From Sipunculus nudus (Eukaryota; Annelida; Sipuncula; Golfingiida; Sipunculidae): 64,000 nucleotides of DNA. Below the pieces are notes generated by a model, which did no database searches, had not been told where the DNA came from, and worked only from the letters and a program-made list of their open reading frames with translations. Where the stretch lies: the NCBI GenBank assembly GCA_026874595.1, contig CM049314.1:55721812-55785811 (forward strand). The letters run 5' to 3'. Each line of letters opens with the position of its first letter. Within the stretch, counting starts at the first letter, position 1. The position numbers were made by a program, and so were the translations under genes. Positions 12,392 through 24,638 of this stretch are shown here, in pieces.

Positions 12392-12770
12392 GGTAAAACA
12401 GTCGCTTAGTTAAACGTAATGTCTGTCACCTTAATCCTGGGGTGGCGAGCTCGGGGCATCAGCAATGGTAGACCCTTGTCTTAGTGTGGAGATTGTGAAC
12501 TCTGTCACATGTCCTCATTAGAATGTATTTTACAGCCTGTTTTGAGCGTGAAGGCCCATGGATCTCTCTTGACTACCCTTGGTAAAACAGTCGCTTAGTT
12601 AAACGTAATGTCTGTCACCTTAATCCTGGGGTGGGGAGCTCGGGCATCAGCAATGGTAGACCCTTGTCTTAGTGTGGAGATTGTGAACTCTGTCACCATG
12701 TCCTCATTAGAATGTATTTTACAGCCTGTTTTGAGCGTGAAGGCCCATGGATCTCTCTTGACTACCCTTG
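12392..12770 (+). repeat. Direct tandem duplication, 189 bp x 2, almost identical
   Basis: Copy 1 is 12392-12580 and copy 2 starts at 12581 with the same GGTAAAACAGTCGCTTAGTT. I see only a few differences: GGTGGCGAGCTCGGGGC versus GGTGGGGAGCTCGGGC, and CACATGTCC versus CACCATGTCC. The near identity means a very recent duplication or an assembly artefact. Copy 2 opens a 60-codon frame that has no recognisable product. Confidence 0.9.
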
Positions 12771-14229
12771 ACAGGGTAAGGGTTCATTAATAAACCCATT
12801 AACCTGTCAAGTTTACCTTGACATGGTACATCACACTCCGCAATTATCAGTCAGTAGGTCAGTATCACTGCAACTCATCCCTTCAATGGTACCTGTGTCC
12901 TGACCTGGTTAGTCACCATGGTATGTCTCAGGTAGATAGTGATATTCATACTCACCTTAATCTCACCTGCGTCAACATTGTTAAGTGATGCAGGATGTCT
13001 ACAGGTAGGCGTGTGCTGTAACAAGATAAGAAAGATACATTAACACAGGAATGTACAAAGGCAAAGCCAGGGGATTGTTTGTTTACTTTGATAATTTCTG
13101 TTAATTGGTTTGTCAGTGTCACACACTTTTGTTTCTTGTCAGATGATGTTAAGATGTAAGAAATTGGAGTACTTACCTCTGTGAATGATGCACATTCAGT
13201 CTTTTAAAAAAAAATTATATTCACCTGCATTTTGTGCTGGGTTTTAAATGGCATAGCACACACTGTTCATGCTGTCAACCAAAATTTGCATGCAGCTGTC
13301 ATATACAGCTGTCAAATTATGTTCATTTGCTAACTTGATTTCCTTACTTTTGCCTATGTCTCATGGCTAAGTACTCTATTATCTGAACATTAACAGTGAA
13401 AGTTGTTAAATTTAGTGTCCTAGCTCTGATGGTTGTTCATACACAGGAGATTTTAACATGCATACTTTTAATAAAAGCTGAGTCTGTTGATAACCTGGGT
13501 AGTAGCAGTATTAAGTTCTGAAGCCAAGTTGCTTACTTTAAGTCCCAGCAGAGATACGGTGTAGAAAAAATATTAATTAATATTTTTAACTCATTATATT
13601 TATCTTCATTCTGTCTGCGTCTTATTAACTGAACCAGCTTTGAGCATTGATCTTGTATTTCACAAAATTAATATTGTCATAATATTTTATGAATATAACT
13701 TGAAGAAAAATTGCAGATCTGTAAAATGAAGTGATTAGCAGGATAGTTTATTAATTAGTCTGGTTTTCTGATTATAATTATAGCAGGTTTTAAGGAACAA
13801 GAAGTAAATGTTGGCCTATGATCTGCTTGAATATTAATTTAAATCATACCTTAAATCAAGTTGAAAGTGACTATGAACTTGAGAGAATACCATATGGCAG
13901 CCAAACAACACAATGTATACTACTAAGTGGGGAGCTGTGTCAGTATATAAAATTTTGATAACATATGATGTATGAGTTCACAGAGTGTGTACTGTTGATA
14001 AGTGTTAACTTCATGTCACCTGTAGAAGTTGCTATATTTGCTGACATATCTTTACTATGGGGAGCATGTGTCAGATTACATTAACACAGATAGCCTACGG
14101 CCATGCTTTAAATGTTATTTATAGTCCAAACACAACTTAGTGACTGTTAATTGGTTCATCTGATATTGTAATATCCATACGTCAGGAGCAGTTATTACAA
14201 ATGCACAGCACACCTGTTTGGTTTGGCCA
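12771..14229. other. No gene seen
   Basis: AT-rich upstream sequence with no repeat or domain that I recognise. Confidence 0.5.
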
Positions 14230-14843
14230 AGTGTGCTTTGATGTGGGTAACTTAGTCAAGTGGGACGAAGGACTACCTCATCGCTTCTTGTGGAAGGAAG
14301 GCAGGAGTCCCTGATTGACATAAGTAGGATACTACAATATCGAGCACACAAGGACGACCCTGTTCTGTGGTCGCTGAAATCCGACGACAACCTCCTGCCT
14401 ATGACTGAGGTTCTAAACAAACTTCAAACTTGATGTGGTGTCGGGTGTGATTATAAAAAGCTCCCAAGAGGCTTAAATCTAAATCAACAGTCTGTTTGAC
14501 GTTTATGTTCAGGCATTTAGGGGGCCTGGATCTGGAGGGGGTTGGCTACTTTCAATTGATTATCACTGTTGGAAAGAGCTTCTGTCTTGTACATCTGCTG
14601 TATTTGGAGGATAGTGTTTTATAAATCTGCTTGGAGAGTAGTTACCATACAGACACCACAGAAATCACACCAGTGCTCAACAGATGTTGTTGATCATGCA
14701 GTGGTACCGTAAAGAAACTAAATAATCATCTGGATTTATAAATACTTGGATTACTGCACACTTGTCACTTTAATGAGTGTGGATTACCATAAAGACAGTA
14801 TAAATCACTGCTGCTTGGGAGTGCTGGTGCCCCTGTCATTGTG
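14230..14843 (+). other. Probable 5' UTR / proximal upstream sequence of the 14844 exon
   Basis: About 600 bases of mixed composition, locally more GC-rich at 14250-14420. The frame of the 14844 ATG is closed by TAA at 14790. No clear TATA box or acceptor decides whether this is one exon or promoter. Confidence 0.3.
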
Positions 14844-14986
14844 ATGGCACATGTACAGAAGAGAGGGTTTTTGCTACAGCCTGTAGACAACAGCCCTCTA
14901 GCCAGGAGAAGGCAGGCTGCTGCTGCTGCCGCTGCACAGGCTGCAAGTGATCACAGTACAGCACTGCAAAATGGCTTACCAGCCAG
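14844..14986 (+). CDS. LIMS1: Upstream coding exon giving an N-terminally extended PINCH isoform
   Basis: ATG at 14844 has G at -3 and G at +4, with an in-frame TAA 54 bases upstream (14790). The frame stays open for 47 codons and ends ...CCAG|GTAAAC, a good donor, in phase 2 (AG). The first LIM exon starts with T AAC ACA ATG after its acceptor, so the splice reads AGT AAC ACA ATG and runs straight into PINCH. The extension is 50 residues (47 + Ser-Asn-Thr), making a 373-residue form. It holds RRR at 21-23 and seven alanines at 25-31, and looks disordered with no domain. Vertebrate LIMS genes also have alternative N-termini from alternative first exons, so the arrangement is expected even though the sequence is not conserved. 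The exon could instead be read from a non-coding leader with translation starting at 24535. Confidence 0.75.
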
Positions 14987-17900
14987 GTAAACTTACCTGT
15001 TCATTCATGATAGTAGCGTGACTGTTAGTTTCAGATAGGAGTGGGAAAAATACTTCTTAAAAGCAGATTTTAAATTTAAGTCTTAGTACACAATGTTACA
15101 CATACATAAATATACATATATTAATGGCTAAATAAATATTTTTATGGAAGCATTTATTGCTCAGTTAGCAAGGGTAATTGATTTGTTTCCTCAAATAACA
15201 GTTTAAAACAAGTTAAATAAATGAATAGTGGGGTGGGATGGAGCTACAGTTTATGTAAAGGAAGCTAAAGCTGTTAATCAAATAGTTTGAATCATTTTAA
15301 TGATAAAATACAGGTGTCAGGTGCTTGCATGCACCTGTTAGTTTTTTGTTTTCAGCAAAACAGTATAATCTCTTTTAGTAGCTTAGGCTTCAATTAAAAG
15401 GTGCTTGTAATAGAGTGCAGTTAAATATTTGATGACTTTGATGACTGAGGTTTCATTATTTAAGTATCAAAGCTGATAGCCCCTTTGTTTCATGGTCAAC
15501 TGTTTTGTTGACAGAATTTGTCGGATGCATATTATTCAACTGACCACTTACTTGAATGTTGGTAGCAAACATTGACATGAATATTAAAGTCTTTTACTAT
15601 AATTGATGCCTGATTAGCTGATTTTGTGTTGCATCATTTAGCATTCATTAATTTGATAATGATCAGCAAGCCCAATGACAAGGTGACTTGTAGCAGACAT
15701 TCATCAATAATTTTTTATTGGTGAATGGTAAATGAATATTCATGATGTGCATATTACACCCAGAGAATTGTATGGAAGCATTGTATCTCATGGTCATTAT
15801 ATGTGGCCATATAAATATAATTTAAATACAAAATCCTGTTTCTTTCATTCCGTCCATATATTCTTTGGGAATTCTCACTTGGCTCACTATATATCAGTGT
15901 GTATTTGAATATGTGTATGTGTATTCTGTAAATTTTTCGTTGTTTCCTTGACAGATGATTCTGACTCTGTGCATTGATTGTGAGCATTTTTAAAGGGCAT
16001 AATGCATACCCCTGCCAAAGAAAAACAGTTCTGTGTACAGTTTCAGTACTACCCTATATCCAGAACTGCACCAAAATATATAGCAGTCTTCCAAATGCAT
16101 GTCTTGCACCTCAACAAATGTTTATAAAAATTGATTTAATAGTTTTGTAAAATCCTGCTTATAGCTAAAAAAAATAGGATACAGGCAAGGGGGAAAAATT
16201 AGCTCCCTTGCTGGAGATAAATAAAGAAGTGCAAACCACAGCAGAACAGCACTGCCTGTGGTTCCTGCAGCCCAGCCCATGCAGTAAGCAAGGTTTTAAT
16301 TCAGCCATGTGCTAATGGTACAAGTCAGATAAACAGACCAGGTAAACAGACAAACAGACAGCTCAGTCAGCAGACAAGTCAGCCTATGTAATGGCAGGTC
16401 AGGTGAGCTCAGCTTAGATGATGACCTTGTACTATTGTAAAGGTCATGTTAGCATGGCATTAACAGCACTTCTGCACTGAATGACCTGCTTATTAAGTAC
16501 GACATCTTCCCAGGTGAGATAAAATGGTGAAAAGTACTCCTCCTGTCAGAGTAGTTGAAAATCTTGAAGAAGGGTGCTGATGTTGTAGATTTTGTTGGTT
16601 CTGTTACTGTTTTTTGTCCTTCACCTATATAAAAGGTGCCTGAAGTCTCTCAGGTATTGCTGGTATATATCTTATGCTTATTATGCCTTAGCCAGTAGGT
16701 ACATGCAAACTAATGTTTCTGGAGCTGTTGGTTTGTTTGCATGTTAACAGCATAATTACACAAAAGTTGTTAATATTTAATATTTATGATGAAATAAGGG
16801 TTTAGGTTAATGGCCAAAAAATCCATTTAATATTCTAAGTAATCTGGATGACCATAATGATGCTTGACCATAGAGATAGGGCAATTTTGCTTATTGTTAA
16901 ACTGAAATTATTCAGGGGCCACCTCTGTTCTGACAGTTGGAGCTGACCTGTGATACATTTATCAAGTTGGTGAACTGTAACAAACATTCCTGTCAGCTTG
17001 GATTCTTAATATTCTTTTACTTGCGTTTCACACATATCTAAGTTTTTAGAAACCTAAAATATTCCAGATGTGTGATCTGTAATACAGGTGGAGGTATACA
17101 TGCAGTCGCTAACTGCTTTCTTGTTCATGATAAGCTTCTGATTTAGTGCTAGTTTTAGTGTAATAGAAATAAATAGGTGGCAATACTATGCATGGTTGAG
17201 AGCTGATTAAATTCTATTGAATAATAAACATGGGAGACATTTTTAACGATCACTTCTTAAACAAACACATGGCCATTAGATCAGTGTGACTTAGATTGGC
17301 TTTTACACGTGCTTTATTAAGGCATTCCAAATGTTGATTACCTTACCTTGTATTATTGCTGGACCCCACCCTGTAAATTATCAATATACAAGCAGCTGTA
17401 TACAGTCTTCAAATGTCAGAGGCCATGCTGTCTTTTTGAAGCAGTTTCAGTTGCACATGACAGTGCTAATAATGGCTCAAACAGAGCTCTGTACTCAGCA
17501 TTCCAAATCTGCTGTTGGTTAAGTGACCTTGTACTTTAGAAAATAAAGATGCAAATTCAGCAGTCAACTTGATACAGACATCTGCTCAGTGCGAAACAGT
17601 GGGAAATTCCCCTTATGCTGTTTTTGAATGTTGTTAACACAATCCAGCACCATACAGCTGTGCCTATTTATTTTCTTTATCCCATGTTTATCCATGTCAT
17701 TAGACCTTATACTGTAAGTTAATTTACCGTCATGGCTGTTCTGATCTTAAAGCGGCCTATTCTGATATCCGACATATATTAATTCAAGATAATCCCATGA
17801 ACTTTTTATAAAATATAGGCCAGAAAACATCAGTCCCATGGCACACAGTATATTTGTTTTGTATATATCCAGGTGTTTATATCATGAGGGGGAAACCAAA

Positions 17901-18884
17901 ATAATAGAAAAACTACAGTTTGTCATATGCAAAGGCTGTTTTGCAACCAGTGACCTTTCAGCTTATGCACATATGCAAGCAACCACCTCAGGTTGTTAAG
18001 TTTATCAACATTTGGTATGGAAGGTGTTTACAAACAGTTTGTAGATAGACACGCTCAAACCTCAATCACAAAGGCCTTATAAGAACTTTTCAAAACAGGA
18101 ATTATCTTCAGTTCATTGATTTGTACACAGAGTAAGCAAGAATCACAAATTCTACTGAAAAATTAAGTGAATAGCTCACATTAATGGCACACTTGAGTGA
18201 CTTTATACCCCCCAGCTGTGGTGTATCCGCTGTCACATGTGTTGTTCATTTCAGGCCAGTAACCTGTCTATTTCAGACCTTTAACAATAATTTGGGATAC
18301 ACAGGCTCTCACTTGACCTTGAATTAAATAGTACTTCCTTGGTTCCACAGTCTGTGTAAACATACATTCTTGTATGTTTAATATAAATAATGTGACCTCT
18401 CAGATTTTCTGTATTTTTAGCCAGTTACAACAAATTTTTTTTTCTTGGAGTATATATATTAAATAATTAAACAATAGTAATAATATATAAATTATCTGCT
18501 CCAGTCATATCATAGCAGAAAAGAAGTAGGTCTTTTTCTTTGCATTGTGACATTCCCTTTGAATGTATACTCCTTAGAAATTAGCTCATATATTCACCAG
18601 AGCACAATGACCTTATGAGCAGTGAACCAGTCTACAATGATACAGGCTCCTAGTTGAGGTCTTACGCCTGTCTGATTACATTACTTTTATGATGAGAGTG
18701 AAAGCTTTTATACTCTGGAAGTGAAAATACTCAGTCATTGTGAACTCCTTGTGAAGGATTTCATAGTGTTATGAGATCTTGACCAAGGAAGCCAGCAGCT
18801 TGCCAAAGTCATACTGATTTGAGACCAAAATAATTCAAACTTTGTTCACCTCTAATTATTTGGATTTACTTTATAGGTTTATTA
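14987..18884 (+). other. LIMS1: PINCH intron 1, first part
   Basis: AT-rich intronic sequence with short chance frames only. A small run of AACAGAC/AGACAG motifs lies near 16330-16370. No RNA gene or mobile element was recognised. Confidence 0.55.
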
Positions 18885-19140
18885 TTACCTCCAAGGAGGT
18901 TATGTTTTCAACCATTTCTGTTGGGTTTATTTCTAAGCTGGTTTGTCTATTTGTTTGTAAGATTCAGTAAAAATACAGAATCAATTTGCACAAAACTAAA
19001 GATGATTTGGACTTGGGCCATGCAGGGGAATATTCTAATCTGCATTCTTATGAATACAAACCTCCGCCATTCACTTATTGGACCAATATTCCCAGGTTCC
19101 TTGGACCCATATTTCAGGTTCCTTGGACCCATATTCCAGG
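18885..19140 (+). repeat. Interspersed repeat of the CTCC-AAGGAGGTTATGTTTTC type
   Basis: It opens ATTACCTCCAAGGAGGTTAT, followed by GTTTGTCTATTTGTTTGT and AAATTTGCACAAAACTA-like text. This is the layout of a widespread animal DNA repeat that begins ACCTCCxCCAAGGAGGT. The copy is decayed. A related inverted copy lies at 39515-39730. Confidence 0.6.
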
Positions 19141-20689
19141 TTCACTTGTGTATAAATGACATAAGATATATGTGATTATTCCTTGATTATGTCCTCGGAT
19201 CCAGACGTAAATATAACTGATTTGCCCATTTCTGGAAAGTCTGAGGCTATAAGCCATGAAGCACTCGTCCAGTGCATAGCTTCATCAGAGTTTATGGCTA
19301 CTTCTTAACCCTTGTGGTGGCATTGTAACTTCAGGCATATGTTTATCTATTGACATTCTTATACACGTAATCCCATGCCGGGATCAGTTTTGAGCACTGC
19401 CTTGTTGACACAGAGCCCTAAGGAATTCAATTACAGGTAATTTTGGGTCACATATTGCAACCTTGTGTTTGAAGACTTGCAGTAATGTCATCCCTCCTCT
19501 ACTATTATTAGTTCAAACTAGTAAGTGTTCACATGTTAATATCGTATATGTACTTAAAAAACTAGGCCACTGATATTGGTAACCATTTGCTTGAAATAAT
19601 ACCAGGTAGATGCCAGAATAATTTTCAGTTACTGATAAATTCCCCTCACATGGATGTTTCATTTGTTTTCTTTGGAAAGGTCTATTGGGAACTGAGTAGG
19701 TAGTGTATCAGCAAAGTTTAGATCGGAATAATGCTATTTTTTGACCAAGCCCGAATTCCCCTTATTACAGTAGGATTAAAAAATGATTTATAGACTTTAG
19801 AAACTTATGCTTAATATTATTGCAGTACACATTATGTTATACATTTTAGATGGATTATTGTATATGTTTGAATTGTTCATGTGGCTGTTTATAGACTGTT
19901 ATGTTTATCAGTAGATTAGATTATTTACACAAAGATCACCTTTCAGTCTTAAAATGATATACCTTTTCTATCCAAGGTCATGTAGTGCATGTTTGCATGA
20001 ACACGTCTGATGTGGTGTCTCAGGGTACATTGTCACAGGAAGGTTTTCCACAGGAAATGGGTTTGGCTGAACCACAGGATTGTATTGCTGGACTGGGGTG
20101 CATGATTCTGTTTGTTTTCATATATTATTCTTGACTTGAAGCCAGGAATGGCTCTATTTGAACAGCATTCAACATGTCTGATTGCGTGTTTCACATTAAA
20201 TCGTTGGTATTTATTATAATTAAGGTAGACCCTGTATATGGCTATGGTGAAAATCATGAAATAGGGTTTTGTTCACTTGGTACTGAGAAAAGTACCAGTA
20301 GAGCATGTACATACACTGACAGATAATGTAATCAATTGAATTTGTAATGATTGGTGTTATAGCAGTTTGTCTAACTTAATCGTATGTTTTACCCTTTCCT
20401 GTGCCTCTTTCCGGTGCCTGTGTCACCTGCCTGTCATGTGTTTATAGCTTTTCTTGCACCTTGTGTTGACCCTGTACCTGACCCATCAGGTATTTATGTT
20501 TGACTGATAGGACCTAGTTTAAGTCATGGTGCCTATAATATGGAAAACTTCTCTGTTTATTACTTCTATCTGCTTTGAGGCTATCTTATGTAAACTTTCT
20601 TCCTGTGCCTCTTGTCACTCCATTTTTGTGCCTCCTCAGGTCCTACTGATCTTGTGCCTCATGCCGACTCATTGAATGTTTTGTTGCTG
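19141..20689 (+). other. LIMS1: PINCH intron 1, second part
   Basis: AT-rich. From about 20400, GTGCCT-type words become frequent (GTGCCTCTTTCC, GTGCCTGTGTC, TTGTGCCTCATGCC) and look like decayed or seed units of the minisatellite that follows. Confidence 0.5.
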
Positions 20690-23600
20690 CACCTTCTTCC
20701 TGTACTGTGCCTTTGTTCTTGTGCCTACACTGTGCCTCATCTCACACTGTGATTCATGCCTACTTTGTGCCTCATCTCACACTGCTTCATGCCTACACTG
20801 TCTATCATGCCTACACTGTGCCTCATCTCACACTGTGCTCCAAGCCTACACTGTGCTTCATCTCACACTGCTTCATGCCTACACTGTGCCTCATCTCACA
20901 CTGCTTCATGCCTACACTGTGCCTCATCTCACACTGCCTCATCTCACACTGCTTCATGCCTACACTGTGCCTCATCTCACACTGCTTCATGCCTAAACTG
21001 TCTATCATGCCTACACTGTGCCTCATCTCACACTGCTTCATGCCTAAACTGTCTATCATGCCTTCACTGTGCCTCATCTGACATTGCTTCATGCTTACAC
21101 TGTCTATCATGCCTACACTGTGCTTCATCTCACACTGCTTAATGCCTACACTGTGCAACATCTCACACTGCCTCATCTCACACTGCTTCATGCCTACACT
21201 GTCGATCATGCCTTCACTGTGCCTCATCTCACACTGTGCTTCATGCCTGCACTGTTTATCATGCCTTCACTGTGCCTCATCTCACATTGCCTCATGCCTA
21301 CACTGTCTATCATGCCTTCACTGTGCCTCATCTCACATTGCCTCATGCCTACACTGTCTATCATGCCTTCACTGTGCCTCATCTCACACTGCTTCATGCC
21401 TACACTGTGCTCCAAGCCTACACTGTGCCTCATCTCACACTGCTTCATGCCTAAACTGTGCCTCATCTGACACTGCTACATGCCTAAACTGTCTATCATG
21501 CCTTCACTGTGCCTCATCTCACATTGCTTCATGCTTACACTGTCTATCATGCCTTCACTGTGCTTCATCTCACACTGCTTCATGCCTAAACTGTCTATCA
21601 TGCCTACACTGTGCCTCATCTCACACTGCTTCATGCCTAAACTGTCTATCATGCCTTCACTGTGCCTCATCTGACACTGCTACATGCCTAAACTGTCTAT
21701 CATGCCTTCACTGTGCCTCATCTCACACTGCCTCATCTCACACTGCTTCATGCCTAAACTGTCTATCACGCCTACACTGTGCCTCATCTCACACTGCTTC
21801 ATGCCTAAACTGTCTATCATGCCTTCACTGTGCCTCATCTGACATTGCTTCATGCTTACACTGTCTATCATGCCTACACTGTGCTTCATCTCACACTGCT
21901 TAATGCCTACACTGTGCCACATCTCACACTGCCTCATCTCACACTGCTTCATGCCTACACTGTCAGTCATGCCTACACTGTGCCACATCTCACACTGCCT
22001 CATCTCACACTGCTTCATGCCTACACTGTCAGTCATGCCTTCACTGTGCCTCATCTCACACTGTGCTTCATGCCTGCACTGTTTATCATGCCTTCACTGT
22101 GCCTCATCTCACACTGCTTCATGCCTACACTGTGCTCCAAGCCTACACTGTGCCTCATCTCACACTGCTTAATGCCTAAACTGTGCCTAATCTGACACTG
22201 CTACATGCCTAAACTGTCTATCATGCCTTAACTGTGCCTCATCTCACATTGCTTCATGCTTACACTGTCTATCATGCCTTCACTGTGCTTCATCTCACAC
22301 TGCTTCATGCCTACACACTGTGCTTCATGCCTACACTGTTTATTGTGCCTTCACCGTGCCTCATCTCACACTGTGCTTCATTCCTACACTGTCTATCATG
22401 CCTACACTGTGCCTCATCTCACACTGCTTCATGTCTACACTGTCTAGCATGCCTTCACTGTGCCTCTTCTCACACTGCTTCATGCCTACACTGTTTATCG
22501 TGCCTTCACTGTGCCTCATCTCACATTGCCTTATGCCTACACTGTTTATCGTGCCTTCACTGTGCTTCATCTCACATTGCTTTATGCTTGCACTGTCTAT
22601 CATGCCTTCACTGTGCTTCGTCTCACACTGCTTCATGCCTACACTGTCTATCATGCCTACACTGTGTCTCATCTCACACTGCTTCATGCCTACACTGTTT
22701 ATCATGCCTTCACTGTGCCTCATCTCACACTGTGCTTCATGCCTACACTGCTTATTGTGCCTTCACTGTGCCTCATCTCACACTGTGCTTCATGCCTACA
22801 CTGTTTATAGTGCCATCACTGTGCCTCATCTCACATTGCTTCATGCCTACACTGTTTATCGTGCCCCTTCACTGTGCCTCATCTCACATTGCTTCATGCC
22901 TACACTGTTTATCATGCCTTCACTGTGCCTCATCTCACATTGCTTCATGCCTACACTGTTTATTGTGCCTTCACTGTGCCTCATCTCACATTGCTTCATG
23001 CCTACACTGTTTATCATGCCTTCACTGTGCCTCATCTCACACTGTGCTTCATGCCTACACTGTTTATTGTGCCTTCACTGTGCCTCATCTCACACTGTGC
23101 TTCATGCCTACACTGTTTATTGTGCCTTCACTGTGCCTCATCTCACACTGTGCTTCATGCCTACACTGTTTATTGTGCCTTCACTGTGCCTCATCTCACA
23201 CTGTGCTTCATGCCTACACTGTCTATCATGCCTACACTGTGCCTCATCGCACACTGCTTCATGTCTACACTGTCTATCATGCCTTCACTGTGCTTCATCT
23301 CACACTGCTTCATGCCTACACTGTCTAGCATGCCTTCACTGTGCCTTTTCTCACACTATCATTCATGCCTATTCTGTTTATCATGCCTTCACTGTGCCTC
23401 ATCTCACACTGTGCTTCATGCCTACACTGTTTATTGTGCCTTCACTGTGCCTCATCACACACTGTGCTTCATGCCTACACTGTTTATTGTGCCTACACTG
23501 TGCCTCATCTCACACTGCTTTATGCCTACACTGTCTATCATGCCTACACTGTGCCTCATCTCACACTGCTTCATGTCTTCACTGTCTAGCATGCCTTCAC

Positions 23601-24415
23601 TGTGCCTCTTCTCACACTGTCATTCATGCCTACACTGTTTATTGTGCCTTCACTGTGCCTCATCTCATTGCTTCATGCCTACACTGTTTATCATGCCTTC
23701 ACTGTGCCTCATCTCACACTGTGCTTCATGCCTACACTGTTTATTGTGCCTTCACTGTGCCTCATCACACACTGTGCTTCATGCCTACACTGTTTATTGT
23801 GCCTACACTGTGCCTCATCTCACACTGCTTTATGCCTACACTGTCTATCATGCCTACAATGTGCCTCACCTCACACTGCTTCATGTCTACACTGTCTATC
23901 ATGCCTTCACTGTGCTTCATCTCACATTGCTTCATGCCTACACTGTCTATCATGCCTTCACTGTGCGTCATCTCACACTGTGCTTCATGCCTACACTGTT
24001 TATTGTGCCTTCACTGTGCCTCATCTCACACTGTGCTTCATGCCCATACTGTTTATCATGCCTACACTGTGCCTTGTGTCACACTGTACATCTAGCCTAC
24101 ACTGTCTATCATGCTTACATTGTGCCTTGTGTCAGACTGTACATCTTGCCTACACTGTCTATCATGCAAACACTGTGCCTTGTGTCACACTGTACATCTT
24201 GCCTAGACTGTCTATCATGCTAACACTGTGCTTTGTCTCAGTATACATCTTGCCTACACTGTCTATCATGCCTACACTGTTTATTGTGCTTACACTGTGC
24301 CTTTTGTCACACTGTACATCTTGCCTACACTGTCTATCATGCCTACACTGTGCCTCATGCTTGCACTGTGTCATCCATGCCTACAGAGTACCTCATGTCA
24401 TGTGCACTGTTTCAT
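20690..24415 (+). repeat. 3.7-kb minisatellite with nested 18/33/53-bp periods
   Basis: The building blocks are CATGCCTACACTGTGCCT or CATGCCTTCACTGTCTAT (18) and CATCTCACACTGCTT (15-17). They combine into 33-base (18+15) and 53-base (18+18+17) units; exact 53-base steps are seen at 23042, 23095 and 23148. Left units mostly use CTATCATG, the middle TTTATTGTG/TTTATCATG, and the right end switches to TTGTGTCACACTGTACATCTTGC, so variants are arranged regionally. The period often keeps frames open (up to 591 codons) in several frames, but these are by-products of the repeat. Confidence 0.95.
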
Positions 24416-24527
24416 GAGATGACGACAAGTTTCACTTTGACTGAGGGATATTAAGGATTTATGCACGAGTCCATGTGTATGGAACTGTATGTATCTTTGT
24501 GTGACCTTGACCTTATTTTTTTTTCAG
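24416..24527 (+). other. LIMS1: Intron end with polypyrimidine tract before the first LIM exon
   Basis: Only 112 bases separate the minisatellite from the exon. They contain CCTTGACCTTA then (T)9TTCAG. The array therefore ends close to the branch-point region. Confidence 0.7.
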
Positions 24528-24638
24528 TAACACAATGTCGCTGGAAACTGCTGCCTGCAGCCGATGTGGTGGGGGATTTGGACTGAATGAGCAGATCGTC
24601 AACTCTAATGGAGAGGTCTGGCACAGTCAGTGCTTTGT
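24528..24638 (+). CDS. LIMS1: PINCH coding exon 1 (LIM1 first zinc finger)
   Basis: The acceptor is a T-rich tract ending ...TTTTCAG at 24527 and the donor is GT|GTAAGT. It encodes residues 1-34 plus two bases of Val35 and contains C8, C11, H30 and C33. The seven bases before the ATG (T AAC ACA) are open in frame, which lets an upstream coding exon join. Confidence 0.96.

Noticed and set aside
12608-12790. 60-codon frame in the second copy of the 189-bp duplication
   Set aside because: One-base differences shift the same frame in the first copy, and no domain is recognisable.
20823-22054. Minus-strand frames with MRHSEGMIDSVGMKQCE-type repeats
   Set aside because: They are the antisense reading of the same minisatellite; no promoter or splice context.
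22320-24095. 591-codon and other long plus-strand open frames (Cys/His/Ser-rich repeats)
   Set aside because: They arise because the minisatellite lacks stop words. Several frames and both strands are open over the same array, with no consistent protein repeat or start.
20690-24415. CRISPR-like array
   Set aside because: Units are contiguous and variable with no unique spacers, and the host is an animal.
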